Positions 10,140-19,444 of a DNA stretch of 64,000 nt are shown piece after piece. Both the position numbers and the translations under genes were made by a program. Under the pieces are notes generated by a model that was not told where the DNA came from, made no database searches, and worked only from the letters and a program-made list of their open reading frames with translations. Numbering within the stretch: the first letter of the stretch is position 1; each line of letters begins with the position of its first letter. The DNA lies in assembly GCA_905221605.1 (NCBI GenBank), contig CAJNDS010002324.1, positions 589,501 to 653,500 of the forward strand, given 5' to 3'. Source of the DNA: Symbiodinium natans. Taxonomy: Eukaryota; Sar; Dinophyceae; Suessiales; Symbiodiniaceae.

Positions 10140-10252
10140 GGCTACCCTAAACCCTAAACCCCAAACCCCAAACCCTAAACCCTAAACCCTAAACCCTATA
10201 CCCTAAACCCTAAACCCCAAACCCCAAACCCGAAACCCTAAACCCTACACCT
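10140..10252 (-). repeat. (CCCTAAA)n array
   Basis: About fifteen units with CCCCAAA variants, left of the exon candidate at 10268-10408. Confidence 0.9.
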
Positions 10253-10267
10253 AGCCCAAGACTCAAT

Positions 10268-10408
10268 GAGCATCTGGAGAAGTGCAATGACCTTTCTTTA
10301 CGTGCAACGCAATCATGGAAACGAACATTGCAATAAGGGTCCAGGTTGTTCCATGACATTTGCTCGTTTGACTCTTTTGGCCTGTGCTGTGATCCGTGCG
10401 ACGGAGAC
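10268..10408 (-). CDS. Candidate exon, phase-matched to 10518-10579
   Basis: Minus-strand acceptor CCCAG|GTCTCC. Starting with one base of a split codon, the frame stays open for about 140 nt and reads SPSHGSQHRPKESNEQMSWN and further, including DPYCNVRFHDC. The upstream exon 10518-10579 ends with two bases (AG), so the split codon is AGG. Flanked left by CCCTAAA, right by TTTAGGG. Left boundary near CTCCAG or TTGAG is unsettled. Confidence 0.5.
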
Positions 10409-10517
10409 CTGGGTTTAGGGTTTCCGGTTTAGGGGTTTAGGGGTTTAGGGTTTAGGGTTTAGGGTTTAGGGGTTTAGGGTTTAGGGTTTAGGGCAGTCCG
10501 TGGACGCCCCGAGAGAC

Positions 10518-10579
10518 CTAGAAGTTGGCCAGAGGTTCCCGATGCCCGAGCACAGGCCGGAACTGCAGAACACAAGCTC
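10518..10579 (-). CDS. Candidate exon, phase 0-2
   Basis: 62-nt minus-strand exon with acceptor GTCGAG|GAGCTT and donor TTCTAG|GTCTCT (GT type), reading ELVFCSSGLCSGIGNLWPTS plus AG. The next candidate at 10268-10408 accepts this phase. Confidence 0.5.
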
Positions 10580-10647
10580 CTCGACAGGTACAGGTGGGTT
10601 TAGGGTTTAGGGTTTAGGGTTTAGGGTTTAGGGTTTAGGGTTTAGGG

Positions 10648-10860
10648 TCCGCCGACCCTGGCGGCGTGTTGGATGGGAAAAGGAGGTGAAAACCTCCCTC
10701 TTTCCCTCCTTACCCCCCCAAAACGCGGGGGGGGGGGGGTAGGGGGGGGTACCCCGCCAGCTTTTCTGTGGAGGAACAGGCCACCCACACCGCGTAAACT
10801 CATGGACCATAGGCGTTTTCGCACAGGGCATAGGGGCTCTTTTGGAAAAAACCCTCTTTT

Positions 10861-10950
<90 letters not shown>

Positions 10951-10960
10951 CAGGAACCGC
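10648..10960. repeat. Module H copy 1 with C87 homopolymer
   Basis: Starts GGGTCCGCCGACCCTGGCGG and resembles 47202-47345 (same start, GGATGG, CCCTCC blocks, then CTCTTTTGGAAAAAACC before a C-rich run). At 10862-10948 there are 87 consecutive C. Poly-Gly and poly-Pro open frames over it are artefacts of the homopolymer. Confidence 0.85.
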
Positions 10961-11279
10961 AAACAAAATCACCAAACCCCAAACTCCTGCGGGGTCGGCG
11001 GCTTGAGCAGGAGGCTCTTAAATTTAGGGCACACTGCACACACTCTCACACCCACACACATGCAAGGCTTCAACGCCCAACACTCTTAGCAGGAACCTAA
11101 ACCCATGTCCACCCCAACAAAAAAAGAGGCTAAACAGGACCTACGGGTTTCGGGTTTAGGGCTTCGGGTTTAGGGTTTAGGGCGAGTTCTGAAGCCCTAA
11201 CCCTCAACACCAAAAGCAAAAACTCCGACCGCCACCTCGAGGAGGCATCCCGCCACTCTGCATAGACACAAGACACACC

Positions 11280-11407
11280 TCTAAACCCTAAACCCTAAAC
11301 CCTAAACCCTAAAACCTAAACCCTAAACCTTAAACCCTAAACCCTAAACCCTGAAACCCTAAACCCTAAACCCTAGACCCTAAACCCTAAACCCTAAACC
11401 CTAACCC
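11280..11407 (-). repeat. (CCCTAAA)n array
   Basis: About eighteen units with a few variants, directly left of an exon-like island. Confidence 0.92.
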
Positions 11408-11411
11408 TACT

Positions 11412-11499
11412 TCTGAGGGCTCCTGCAACTCTTGTGCCGCTCAGGGGCGTCGCTGCTGAGTTGCTCAGCCGGAGCTCCACCTCGAAGATCAGAACCAGC
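11412..11499 (-). CDS. Candidate exon
   Basis: Minus-strand acceptor TTGAAG|GCTGG; after one base of a split codon it reads LVLIFEVELRLSNSAATPLS and GTRVAGAL. The alternating hydrophobic pattern looks like beta structure. CCCTAAA on the left, TTTAGGG on the right. Plus strand also open. Confidence 0.45.
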
Positions 11500-11504
11500 C
11501 TTCA

Positions 11505-12005
11505 AGCAGGGTTTATAGGGTTTAGGGTTTGGTTTTAGGGTTTAGGGCTTAGGGGTTTAGGGGTATAGGGGTTTAGGGGTTTAGGGGTTTTGGGGTTTAG
11601 GGTTTCAGGTTTGGGGTTTAGGGTTTAAGGTTAGGGTTTAGGGTTTAGGGTTTGGGGTTTAGGGCTTGCGGCTAGCGGTTTAAGGTGTCTGGCTCAAGTG
11701 CCCGATGCTTGCGATTTGTTGGGCCCCTAAACCCTGCATAGACCCTAGACCCTGAGAAATAAACTCCAAAGCCCAAAATCCATGCTCGGTCTCGTGGGCA
11801 GATCACGAACGCGAAGCCCCCCAAACCCTATACCAACCAAAGAATTGCACCCTCGAAACCTAAAGCAGGAAATACCTCAAACCCTCAAAAGCCTAAGCTG
11901 CTGTACCTAGAACTCCAAAGACTTTACTTAAATACCAACCCTATGAGGGTATCTTAAACTCTGAACCCTAAACACTAGAACCTGAACCGTAAACCCTCAA
12001 CCCTC
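11505..12005. other. Degenerate telomere-like DNA; no supported gene
   Basis: TTTAGGG variants to about 11690, then A-rich diverged CCCTAAA-like sequence. Nothing else seen. Confidence 0.6.
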
Positions 12006-12009
12006 AGCC

Positions 12010-12103
12010 CCAAACCCGAAGCCTCGTGGGCGGATCTGTGGGAGATATAAATCCATCAGGCTCTCGGTAGGTGGGCGGTTGCACCTCGGTGGCCGAAGAT
12101 GGG
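12010..12103 (-). CDS. Candidate exon, Pro/Ser/Thr-rich
   Basis: Minus-strand frame reads SPSSATEVQPPTYREPDGFI and SPTDPPTRL, with a GCTAAG|C acceptor-like site at the right. Composition suits a linker. CCCTAAA-type units left, TTTAGGG right. Confidence 0.45.
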
Positions 12104-12109
12104 CTTAGC

Positions 12110-13235
12110 ATCAGTGAAAGCTGTTTAGGGTTTAGGGTTTAGGGTTGAGAGGGTTAAGGGTTTACGGTAAGAGTTGGGGTGCTTGTGGACTTATAGTGAG
12201 GGGTACAAGGGCTGAAAGTAGTTTAGGGTTTAGGGTTTTTAGGGTACAGGGTTGCTTGGGGTTGCACGTTAACAGGGCTTAGGGCTTTGGGGCTACCAGG
12301 TTTAGGCTTGAAGGCTTCAGGGCGTATAAGGTCTATCTTCCAGGGTTTAAACCCTGAACCCTGAGCCCTGAACCCTGAACCCTAAACGACCCTAAACCCT
12401 AAACCCTAAACCCTAAAAGGCTCGGGTTTGAGGAGCCTGAAGCTTTGAGTAAGCTTTGTAGCGGTAAAGGGGTGGGTGTGCAAGGGGGGTTGGTGAAGGA
12501 GTGTTTGGGTGTGCATTTCGCCGCCACGCCAGCATCCTAACCCTAAACCAATCCTAAACTCTAAAACCCTAAATCCTAAGCCCTAAACCCTAAAACCTAA
12601 ATTCTAACACCCTAAACTACTAAGAAAACAAAAGACAAAAAAACATGCCCTATTCTCCCCTGAACCGCATAACCCTCCAACAACGGAGGCGCCAAGCCCA
12701 ACAAAAACCTATAAGCAACCCAAAAACAAGAAAACCCCAATCACCCGAATGACCCTGGAGCGCCAGAAGCCTGATAACCGAAGACTCTACTATAACCCCT
12801 ACTAGCCCTAAACGCTAAACCCTGAAAGCCCTAAACCCTAAACCCTAAAGCCCGAAAGCCTTAGACCCTAATCCCTAAACCCTAAGAACCCTCCCAAACC
12901 CGGAAAACCGCCAGCAGTTGCTCGATGTCTCAAGGGCCGGCAGCCTTGTAGACCCTGAATTCTGAGGTATAGGGATTGGGGCGTAGGGTTTAGGGTTCAG
13001 GGTTTAGGGTTTAGGGTTTAGGGTTTAGTTAGGGTTCAGGGTGTAAGCTTAGGGTTTAGGGGGAGTGCTTTAGAGGGTTTAGGGCAGAGGTTTACAGCTT
13101 TGGGGCTTAGGGCTGAGGGTACCGGTCTGGGTTTACGGTTGAGGTGACAGCTTCCCGGGCAAGCCCTGATGTAAGGCTCCTATACAATTATAGTTATGGG
13201 ACTTATAACCTAAGTTAGGATCCTTATAACCCAAG
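12110..13235. other. Degenerate repeats with one small island
   Basis: A minus-strand island at about 12905-12947 after TACAAG|G reads LPALETSSNCWRFSG. The rest is TTTAGGG/CCCTAAA-derived and A-rich DNA without a supported gene. Confidence 0.45.
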
Positions 13236-13236
13236 T

Positions 13237-13302
13237 TTCAATAGGGATTATAATGGGGGGGGGTTACTCTTATCCTTACTAAGGACTGTGAGTAGAAGGG
13301 GG
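13237..13302. mobile_element. Family A element, right half with G10 tract
   Basis: ATAGGGATTATAATG followed by G10, then AAGGACTGTGAGTAG and AGGGGGAACATCCCAA match the right half of the complete copy at 15146-15250. The left terminal repeat is missing. Confidence 0.65.
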
Positions 13303-13403
13303 AACATCCCAAGGGAGCACTACCTACCCGAAACTGTCCCAGATCCGAGGCCCTAGCGATGGGCACGAAGCTCGTTCGCAAGGGCTCCTTGCCAAGGCCA
13401 TAA

Positions 13404-13470
13404 GGGTGCTTGTCAAAATCATGGTCCCTTTTTGGATCCCTACTATAGTACGGCACCGAATAAGATTCCG
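13404..13470 (+). mobile_element. Family D element, left half
   Basis: AGGGTGCTTGTCAAAATCAT, GGTCCCTTTTTGGATCC and AGTACGGCACC match the left half of 15405-15512 and 60891-61001. The right end is absent. Confidence 0.6.
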
Positions 13471-13737
13471 CGATCTTCTGAGTACGGTTCTTCTCCCCAA
13501 ACTGTTGCACTCTAGTAGTGGTTGATAAAACCTACACCAGAGAACCACAAACGCTAAACCCTAAATTCGTAACAGCAGCCTTGACCGACAGGCAAGATCA
13601 ACCCTGAAGGGTTTAGGGTTTAGGGTTTAGGGTTTAGGGTCGTGGTTGAAGAGGGCTCTATCATGGCAGTTAGGTCAGCATGAGACGAGCGTCGTCCACC
13701 TGAGTGCTTACACAAAAAGGCCACTCGGAATCTACTG

Positions 13738-13837
13738 TAGGGGTCGGAATACTTACTCATAGAATTACCCTTACGGTCCCTTTATACTTCTACTATAAAC
13801 CTCCCAAAACCCTATCCTAACCATTAAGGCCCCTATA
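13738..13837 (-). mobile_element. Family B inverted-repeat element
   Basis: Begins TAGGGGTCGGAATACTTACT and ends AAGGCCCCTATA. Read on the minus strand it aligns along its length with 39488-39590 and 63882-63982 (ATTCTATGAGTAAGTATTCC, AAAGGGACCGTAAGGG). Short terminal repeats TATAGGGG/CCCCTA. Confidence 0.65.
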
Positions 13838-14045
13838 ATACACGAGAAACAGACAGCACAAGCTTCCCAAAAAAAGCAGCGCCCTTTTAGCCCCCAACGA
13901 AAAAACTTGATGCAGAGTATTCAACCGGATCTAAGGGGCCTTCCATACCGTACTCGTTCTACTTCGCCAACAGCCAGGACACATAAAGGCTTAGACTTGC
14001 TGAGCCCCCATACCCATTTCTAATTTTCCATTTCTCCTCCCTCCC

Positions 14046-14108
14046 CGAAAGCCCTAAAGCCCTAAAGCCCTAAAGCCCTAAAGCCCTAAAGCCCTAAAGC
14101 CCTAAAGC
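14046..14108 (-). repeat. (CCCTAAAG)n octamer array
   Basis: About eight exact CCCTAAAG units, then a degenerate continuation to about 14410 with CCCTGAAGG and CCCTAAG variants. Confidence 0.9.
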
Positions 14109-14421
14109 CCAAGAGCCCTAAAGCCCAAAAGCCGTAAAGCCCTAGGCCCGAAAGCCCTAAAGCCTAAACTCTAAGCCCCAAGCCCTAAACCCTAAACCCT
14201 GAAGGCCCTAAGCCCTAAGCCCTAAGCCCTAAACCCTAGAGCCCTAAACCCAAACCCTAAGCCCTAAACGCTGAAGGCCCTAAACCCTAAACCCTCTAAA
14301 CCCTAAAACTTGAAAACCCTAAACCCAACTAAACCCTGAAGGCCCTAAACCCTAAACCCTGAAGGCCATCAACACTAAACCCTAAACCCTACACCCTAAA
14401 CCCTAAACCCTAAGAACCCTC

Positions 14422-14499
14422 CTCCGTGAGGCCCCAGGGCGAAGCCAAGGGAGCCCCGTTGGTGCAGAGCTCGCGAGCCCGGAAGTTGTAGGCCCTGTC
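14422..14499 (-). CDS. FN3-like exon, last strand pair (Y-x-F-x-x-R)
   Basis: 78-nt minus-strand exon, 26 codons in phase 0-0: acceptor CCGAAG|GACAGG, donor ACGGAG|GAGGGT (GA type). Reads DRAYNFRARELCTNGAPLAS and PWGLTE. The Y-x-F-x-x-R-x-x-C motif fits the F strand of fibronectin type III-like domains. The preceding candidate (15670-15736) ends in phase 0 with TISNLAQ, giving the L-x-x-x-x-x-Y spacing of FN3 across the junction. CCCTAAA left, TTTAGGG right. FN3 is inferred by eye. Confidence 0.6.
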
Positions 14500-14510
14500 C
14501 TTCGGGGTTT

Positions 14511-14900
14511 AGGGTTTAGGGTTTAGGGTTTGGGGTTTAGGGTTTCGGGTTTAGGGTTTAGGGTTCGGGGGTTGGGGTTTAGGGTTTAGGGTTGAGGGTT
14601 TAGGGTTTGGGGTTTAGGGTTTAGGGTTTAGGGTTCGGGGTTTAGGGTTTGGAGGTTTGGGGGTTTGGGGGTTTGGGGGTTTGGGGGTTGGGGGGTTTGG
14701 GGGTTTGGGGGTTTGGGGGTTGTAGGCCGTGTCCTTCGGCTGCGGGTTTTTAGGGTTTTGGGGTTTAGGGGTTTCGGGGTTTCGGGTGTTAGGATTTCGG
14801 GGTTTAGGGTGTTAGGATTTAGGGGTTTAGGGGTTGGTTTAGGGGTTTTGGGGTTTAGGCGTTTTGGGTTCGGGGGTTTGGGGGTTTGGGGGTTGGCGCC
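14511..14900 (+). repeat. TTTAGGG/TTTGGGG variant block with duplicated exon start
   Basis: Long degenerate array with (TTTGGGGG)n at 14655-14720. At 14719-14739 it contains GTTGTAGGCCGTGTCCTTCG, a one-mismatch copy of 14485-14505, the acceptor and first codons of the neighbouring exon. Confidence 0.85.
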
Positions 14901-15007
14901 CATCCTAGAGCGGTCTCCGGGTAAAAAGCCCCGTGGGCTCCTGAACACGAAGCCCTACAAGCCCTAACTTTTTCCCCGATCTACACAGCTTGTTAAATAT
15001 GAAGCCT

Positions 15008-15128
15008 AGAACCTAGGATTAAGAAAGGTGCACTTTTTTGCTTAAAGGGGTTTAGAAGGGAACCTAACCCCCCCCCCCAAAAAAAAAAAAAAAAAAAAAA
15101 AGAATACGGGCACTACAGGGCATCCTAG
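15008..15128. mobile_element. Family C1 element, left end truncated
   Basis: CCTAGGATTAAGAAAGGTGC, TTTTTTGCTTAAAGGGG, AGAAGGGAACCTAACC and CAGGGCATCCTAG match 9726-9827; C and A homopolymers have grown inside (A22). ATGAAGCCTAGAA at 14999-15011 is repeated at 15133-15145, bracketing the copy. Confidence 0.65.
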
Positions 15129-15145
15129 TAAAATGAAGCCTAGAA

Positions 15146-15250
15146 GTTGGGATGTTCCCCGTTATACTAACAGTCCTGAATAGGGATTATAGTACCCCCT
15201 ACGATAATGCCTCTCAAAGAGCTGTTAGTATAAGGGGGGAACATCCCAAC
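15146..15250. mobile_element. Family A element, complete copy with target duplication
   Basis: 105 bp with perfect 15-bp terminal repeats GTTGGGATGTTCCCC / GGGGAACATCCCAAC, continuing as imperfect repeats (TTATACTAACAG / CTGTTAGTATAA). CTAGAA flanks it on both sides (15140-15145, 15251-15256), a candidate 6-bp target duplication. No coding capacity. Confidence 0.8.
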
Positions 15251-15404
15251 CTAGAAGCAGTCAAGAACCTTATAATAACCGGAGCCCTGCGCAATAGCTA
15301 CTCCCTCTCGACGCAATGTTTTGCCGATACAGCTCTCGCGAGGACCACATGAACCCTACAATGGGGGTCATATACACTATGCCCTATACTACTCTAATCC
15401 CTAT

Positions 15405-15512
15405 GGGTGGTTGTCAAAATTATGATCCCTTTTGGGATACCCCAAGCCCTAAATATTAGGTGCCGTAGTATACTAGGGATCCGAAAAGGGACAGGGATTT
15501 TGACAACCACCC
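15405..15512. mobile_element. Family D element, complete copy
   Basis: 108 bp with perfect 16-bp terminal repeats GGGTGGTTGTCAAAAT / ATTTTGACAACCACCC, flanked by CTAT on each side. A second inner pair (GATCCCTTTT / AAAAGGGA) extends the hairpin. Confidence 0.8.
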
Positions 15513-15669
15513 CTATTAAGGCATATGGACAATGAACCATCGTAGGGTTAATTTCGTCCCCAAGGAACAGACCAACCCTACACCCTACACCCTAAACCCT
15601 AAACCCGAAACCCTAAACCCTATAAACCCTAAACCCTAAACCCCTAAGCCCTGAAGCCTAACCGCCGTC

Positions 15670-15736
15670 CTGGGCCAAGTTGGAGATCGTGCAGCTGGGC
15701 CCCGATCGCACGCTGAGGGAGCCGCAGTTGATGGGC
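15670..15736 (-). CDS. FN3-like exon, strand with S-C-T-I-S
   Basis: 67-nt minus-strand exon: acceptor CCCAG|GCCCATC, donor GCCCAG|GACGGC (GA type). After one base of a split codon it reads INCGSLSVRSGPSCTISNLA plus Q, ending in phase 0, which fits the next exon at 14422-14499. Both junctions read AG|GAC, so the intron ends form a short direct repeat. The motif C-T-(I/V)-S-x-(L/V) recurs at 33961-34010. Confidence 0.6.
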
Positions 15737-16149
15737 CTGGGTTTAGGGTTTCGGGCTCAGGCTCGAGGGTACTCGACACCAGTGCCTTGCTACTATAGAC
15801 AGTGAGGACGTGTTCATGCGAACTGCAGCGAAGTCTGCAAGATCAAGTCTCGCTCTTGGCATGTCATGCAACTGCATGGACTGCTGGATCACATGCCTAG
15901 GATTAGGTTAAGGAGCCCCCCCCCCCCCCCCCCCCGCCCCCCGGGCCACAAAAAAAAAACAAAACAAACGTGCCTTCTGAAATTATCTCTGAAAAAGGGT
16001 AGTTTTGGTCGTTCATTTTGGCGGGGGAGGCTCCCGGAGCAGATCCTAACGATGTTCCACGATGCAGGATGGATGGCAGTAGCTCAACTTGAAAACCCCA
16101 AACCCTAAACCCTAAACCTTGAAAACCCAAGACCAGATGATTTCGGGTT

Positions 16150-16295
16150 TCGGGTTTGCTCACCGCCAGGGTCCCCGGCGCCGTCGTCCATGCTGTGGTG
16201 CTTTCCTCCTCCCAGGCGCGCTCATTCGGCTGGGGTTCGACCAATCCACGTTGCATTTCCGTTGTGCCACTATGGCCCCGACACGATCTACCTCC
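16150..16295 (-). CDS. Candidate exon between FN3-like pieces
   Basis: Minus-strand frame includes VEPQPNERAWEEESTTAWTT and APGTLAVS. Both strands are open, and the right end merges with repeat I at 16300. Boundaries not settled. Confidence 0.3.
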
Positions 16296-16299
16296 CAAA

Positions 16300-16380
16300 C
16301 TAGGATGGCGCTTAGTCCTCTCAACAATATTCCTGAATATGACCCCCTTGAACCCAGTCCAATAAGGGAACATGTACAAC
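16300..16380 (+). repeat. Repeat I copy 1
   Basis: CTAGGATGGCGCTTAGTCCT, AATATTCCTGAATATGACCC and CCAATAAGGGAACATGT are shared in order with 35428-35495, so this is a dispersed repeat. Confidence 0.65.
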
Positions 16381-16490
16381 ATGTCCGCAGGGCCTGGCTA
16401 GCAAACCTCTTAAAACTCCGAACCCCAAATGACCTTGCATCGCCAACTAGAGCCTCCGGGATTTCACATGTCAAATGCCCGCCACAATTT

Positions 16491-16601
16491 CTTGGTAGCC
16501 CAGTAACCATCTTAGAAAAAGGGCACCCTTTTTTTGTTTGGTTTCTTATAAGAGAAGCCCAGAACCAAAAGCAGGGTAAAGGGCACCACTGGGCTACCAA
16601 G
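16491..16601. mobile_element. Family C2 element, complete copy
   Basis: 111 bp with perfect 14-bp terminal repeats CTTGGTAGCCCAGT / ACTGGGCTACCAAG. Inner blocks AACCATCTTAGAAAAAGGGC and GGGTAAAGGGCACC recur in copies at 44223, 57200, 47943 and 288. Related to C1 through the shared CCCAGTAACC end. Confidence 0.85.
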
Positions 16602-16695
16602 ATTTCTGAACCCCAAAGCCCCAAGAGTTAAACCCGTTCTTAACCGCCCGAGAGGGGCAAGCCCAGTGAAAGGCTTTGGGGTTTCGGGCTTTTAG

Positions 16696-16750
16696 GGTTT
16701 AGGGTTTAGGGTTTAGGGTTTAGGGTTTAGGGTTTAGGGTTTAGGGCTCA
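16696..16750 (+). repeat. (TTTAGGG)n array
   Basis: About seven heptamers. Confidence 0.9.
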
Positions 16751-16813
16751 GGGTTTAGGGCCAACGGGTGCAGAGGAACTGTAAACTCGAACGGCCAAGC
16801 AAAACAACAAGTC

Positions 16814-16859
16814 CTGGTACTGCAGCTCGAAGCGGTCGAAGATGCAATCTCCCGCAGAC
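16814..16859 (-). CDS. FN3-like exon, C-x-F-x-x-F strand
   Basis: 46-nt minus-strand exon with acceptor GCCAG|GTCTGC and donor ACCAG|GACTTG (GA type). After one split-codon base it reads SAGDCIFDRFELQYQ, phase 2 to 0. C-x-F-x-x-(F/W)-x-(L/V)-x matches the second piece of the other FN3-like sets (22325-22400, 42796-42861). The plus strand is also open. Confidence 0.5.
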
Positions 16860-16969
16860 CTGGCGCGAAACACTCTGCGGCTCGGAAAACAGCGGCGGCC
16901 TGGACTCAGGGTTTAGGGTTTAGGGTTTAGGGTTTAGGGTTTAGGGTTTAGGGTCTATATGGCCTGCAT

Positions 16970-17030
16970 CTGCAAGCTCGATGGACTCTTCTGTCAAGAT
17001 AGCGTGCAGGCCCCACTCTGAGGTTTTTGG
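16970..17030 (-). CDS. Candidate exon
   Basis: Minus-strand frame reads WGLHAILTEESIELADAG, with acceptor TCAGAG|T at the right and GCAG|GCCAT (GC type) at the left. No family recognised. Confidence 0.4.
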
Positions 17031-17227
17031 GGGTACTTTGCCCCTGAGGGGTCGTGTTTAGGCGAATTCTTCGTGGCGGCGGCCGCCCCTGTGACAAAAC
17101 TCCGCGTCAGGATGATTACGCTTTGGCGGGAGGGGTTTAGGATTTAGGGTTTAAGTTTAAGGTTTAGGGTTTGTTGGCTCAAGGGGGTGAGGGTTAAGGG
17201 TTTCGGGGTGGAGCTTCTTGGGCTTCG

Positions 17228-17311
17228 GAAAGCCTAAACCCTAAACCCTAAACCCTAAACCCTAAACCCTAAACCCTAAACCCTAAACCCTAAACCCTAA
17301 ACCCTAAACCC
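17228..17311 (-). repeat. (CCCTAAA)n array
   Basis: Twelve perfect units directly left of an exon candidate. Confidence 0.95.
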
Positions 17312-17320
17312 TGTCGTTTC

Positions 17321-17389
17321 CTGGCATTCGAGGCCCGCACCCTGCGATGAAGGCCACAGTGATGCTGGTTGCGGTGCGGCTCGAGTTGC
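17321..17389 (-). CDS. FN3-like exon, first W/F-type strand
   Basis: Minus-strand frame with acceptor CGAG|GCAACT and donor GCCAG|GAAACG (GA type) reads NSSRTATSITVAFIAGCGPR. A-T-S-I-T-V-x-(W/F) fits the B strand at the start of FN3-like units, equivalent to SLEISWNAS at 45389-45454. Confidence 0.5.
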
Positions 17390-17454
17390 CTCGTTTAGGG
17401 TGTAGGGTTTAGGGTGTAGGGCTTAGGGTTTAGGGTTTAGGGTTTAGGACACTA

Positions 17455-18055
17455 ACTCCGCCAGCACGTCCCCACAAAAGCCCTTGAAACCGGGAAAAGC
17501 CCCTCTGCCTTCAGGCCAAAACCCACAACCCTAAACCAAGGTTCCTTGTCAGTCTATCGTGCTAACCCTAAACCCTAAACCCTAAACTAAACCCTAAACC
17601 CTAGACCCTAAACCCTAAGACCCTAAACCCTAAACCCTAAGACTAATCTCTGAGCTTCTGTGGGGGCGCTCCGCGTTGATCATCCCAAAACTCTGAAGCC
17701 CTTAAGCCCTGTACCCTAAACGCAGGCCAACGGCGGCTTTAACATGTTTAGGGTTTAGGGTTTAGGGTTTGGGGCAGATCCTGGGCCCGTAACCTTATAA
17801 TCGCGCTTGAGCCCTCAACACCCCAAAGCCGAGGGCCAATAAACCCTGAACCCGAACATCCTGGAGCTCCAGAAGCCCTAAAAAACCCTGAGCCCTAAAC
17901 CCTGAACCCTAAACCCTAAACCCTAAACCCTGAGCCCTAAACCCTGAACCCTAAACCCTAAACCCTGAACCCTAAACCCTAAACCCTAAACCCTAAACCC
18001 GAGACCCTAAACCCTAAACCCCAAACCCTATATATACTAGCCCTGAGCACCCACA
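17455..18055. other. Degenerate CCCTAAA territory with two weak islands
   Basis: Weak minus-strand islands at about 17455-17515 (KAEGLFPVSRAFVGTCW) and 17645-17695 (FWDDQRGAPPQKLRD) have uncertain boundaries. The remainder, especially 17870-18030, is CCCTAAA with CCCTGAA units. Confidence 0.4.
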
Positions 18056-18067
18056 AATTCCGAAGCC

Positions 18068-18140
18068 CATGGCGTGAACTGCATCGATGCCCAGCAGCGG
18101 ATCAGCTGAGGAGGCGAGGCGGTTTTCAGGCAGCTGCCTC
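18068..18140 (-). CDS. Candidate exon
   Basis: Minus-strand frame reads LPENRLASSADPLLGIDAVH then AMGF, between CCCTAAA (left) and TTTAGGG (right). Boundaries near GGCAG|CTGCC and GATGCAG|TTCAC. Confidence 0.45.
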
Positions 18141-18149
18141 GAACATGTT

Positions 18150-18900
18150 TAGGGTTTAGGGTTAGGGTTTAGGGTTTAGGGTTTAGAGTTTAGGGTTGAG
18201 GGGTTTGGGGTTTAGGGTTTAGGGTTTGGGGTTAAGGGTTTAGGAGCTTCAGGGCTTACAGGGCTTACCTTAACGGGCTTGTGGGGCTTGTAGGGCTTAT
18301 AGGGCTCCCGGTGCCATTCATTGATAGGGCGTATAGGGCTCAGGGTCTAGGGTTCGGGGGCTTGGGACCGAGGGTTTAAGGTTTAGGGTCCGGGGTTTGG
18401 GGTTTGCGGTTTAGGGTTTGGGGTTTAGGGTTTACCTTTGGGGGGTTAGTGCAGGGTCCGGGGCTTTCGGAGCTTTAGAAGCGGGTTTGGACTCCGGGGC
18501 AATACTTCGAGGCTCTGGGGGCTTTGGGGCTTCAGGCTTCAAGGGGCCTCGGTCTAGGGCTCCATGGGCAAACTTCAGAGTCTTTGGGGTTCGAAAGTTT
18601 CAGGGCTCAAGGGAAACTTGGGGCCATTTTGGGGTTCAGTGCTTACAGGGGTATCTGGGCTTCATGGACTGGCAAAAAAAGGTTCTACGGAAGCATTTTG
18701 ATGATGGGAGTTCTGATTCGAAACTGAGTCCTAAGCTCTACCCCCAAGACCCTGAACCCTGAATAGGATGCCTCGGACGAATGGAGCTGAAGTCCCAAAA
18801 GGATAAACCCAAAACCCAAAACCCTAGACCCTCAACCCTAAACCCCTAAACGAAACCCTGAGCCCTAAACCCTAAACCCTAAACCCCAAACCCTAAACCC
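18150..18900. other. Degenerate TTTAGGG DNA without a supported gene
   Basis: An open frame of 114 codons on the plus strand (18418-18762) begins in repeat sequence and is Gly/Leu/Phe-rich in the way translated GGGTTT variants are. I do not support it. Confidence 0.5.
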
Positions 18901-18910
18901 TGAAATTGGC

Positions 18911-18978
18911 CTGCATACGCCGTGCTGAAGGGGGGGAAGGCCATCCAGTCGCTGCTGGCAGTGGCGACGGTGCACAGC
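18911..18978 (-). CDS. FN3-like exon, C-terminal strand
   Basis: 68-nt minus-strand exon: acceptor ACTCAG|GCTGTG, donor ATGCAG|GCCAAT (GC type); reads LCTVATASSDWMAFPPFSTA. The L-C-x-V-x-x-x-S-x-W pattern resembles the end of the piece at 14422-14499 (ELCTNGAPLASPW). The plus strand is open too; AG|G on both sides favours minus. Confidence 0.45.
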
Positions 18979-19035
18979 CTGAGTTTTCAAAACATAATCG
19001 TATTAGGTTTGAGGGTTCAGGGTTTAGGGTTTAGG

Positions 19036-19190
19036 GTTGTAGTATTGTACCGTCGTATTGTAGTGTTCTAGTAGAATAGTACTATAGTAGTATAGTAACA
19101 TAGTATTGCAGTTTAGTGTATAGTACTATCTTGCAGTATTGTAACACTCTAGTCTTGAAATATTACAGTAATAGAGAAGTCTAGTATTGC
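19036..19190. repeat. TAGTAT-rich degenerate low-complexity tract
   Basis: AT-rich stretch built of TAGTAT, TAGTAC and GTATTG units, about 150 bp, unlike its surroundings. Confidence 0.8.
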
Positions 19191-19444
19191 TTAAATACCT
19201 ATGTTCTCGGGCCACCCTAAACCCTAAAGCCTAAACCCTAAACCCTAAACCCATGGGTCGTTCCCCCTTAGAATGGGTTGGTTGCCTCGGAGCATCAGCC
19301 TGAGAGGTAGAACCCTAAGAACTCACACCCACTTGGGGTTTAGGGTTTAGGGTTCAGGGTTTAGGGTTTACGGCCGTTTAGGGTTTAGGGTTTAGGGTTT
19401 AGGGTTTAGGGTTCAGGGTCTAGGGTTTAGGGGTTTAACAAAGC

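Noticed and set aside
10642-10962. Poly-Gly/poly-Pro protein
   Set aside because: The frame is the C87 homopolymer read in three frames; no flanking coding evidence.
14628-14967. Open frames rich in Gly/Phe/Val or Pro/Lys/Thr
   Set aside because: They are translations of TTTGGGG and TTTAGGG variants.
18418-18762. 114-codon plus-strand gene
   Set aside because: Starts in repeat units and has repeat-like composition; no domain.
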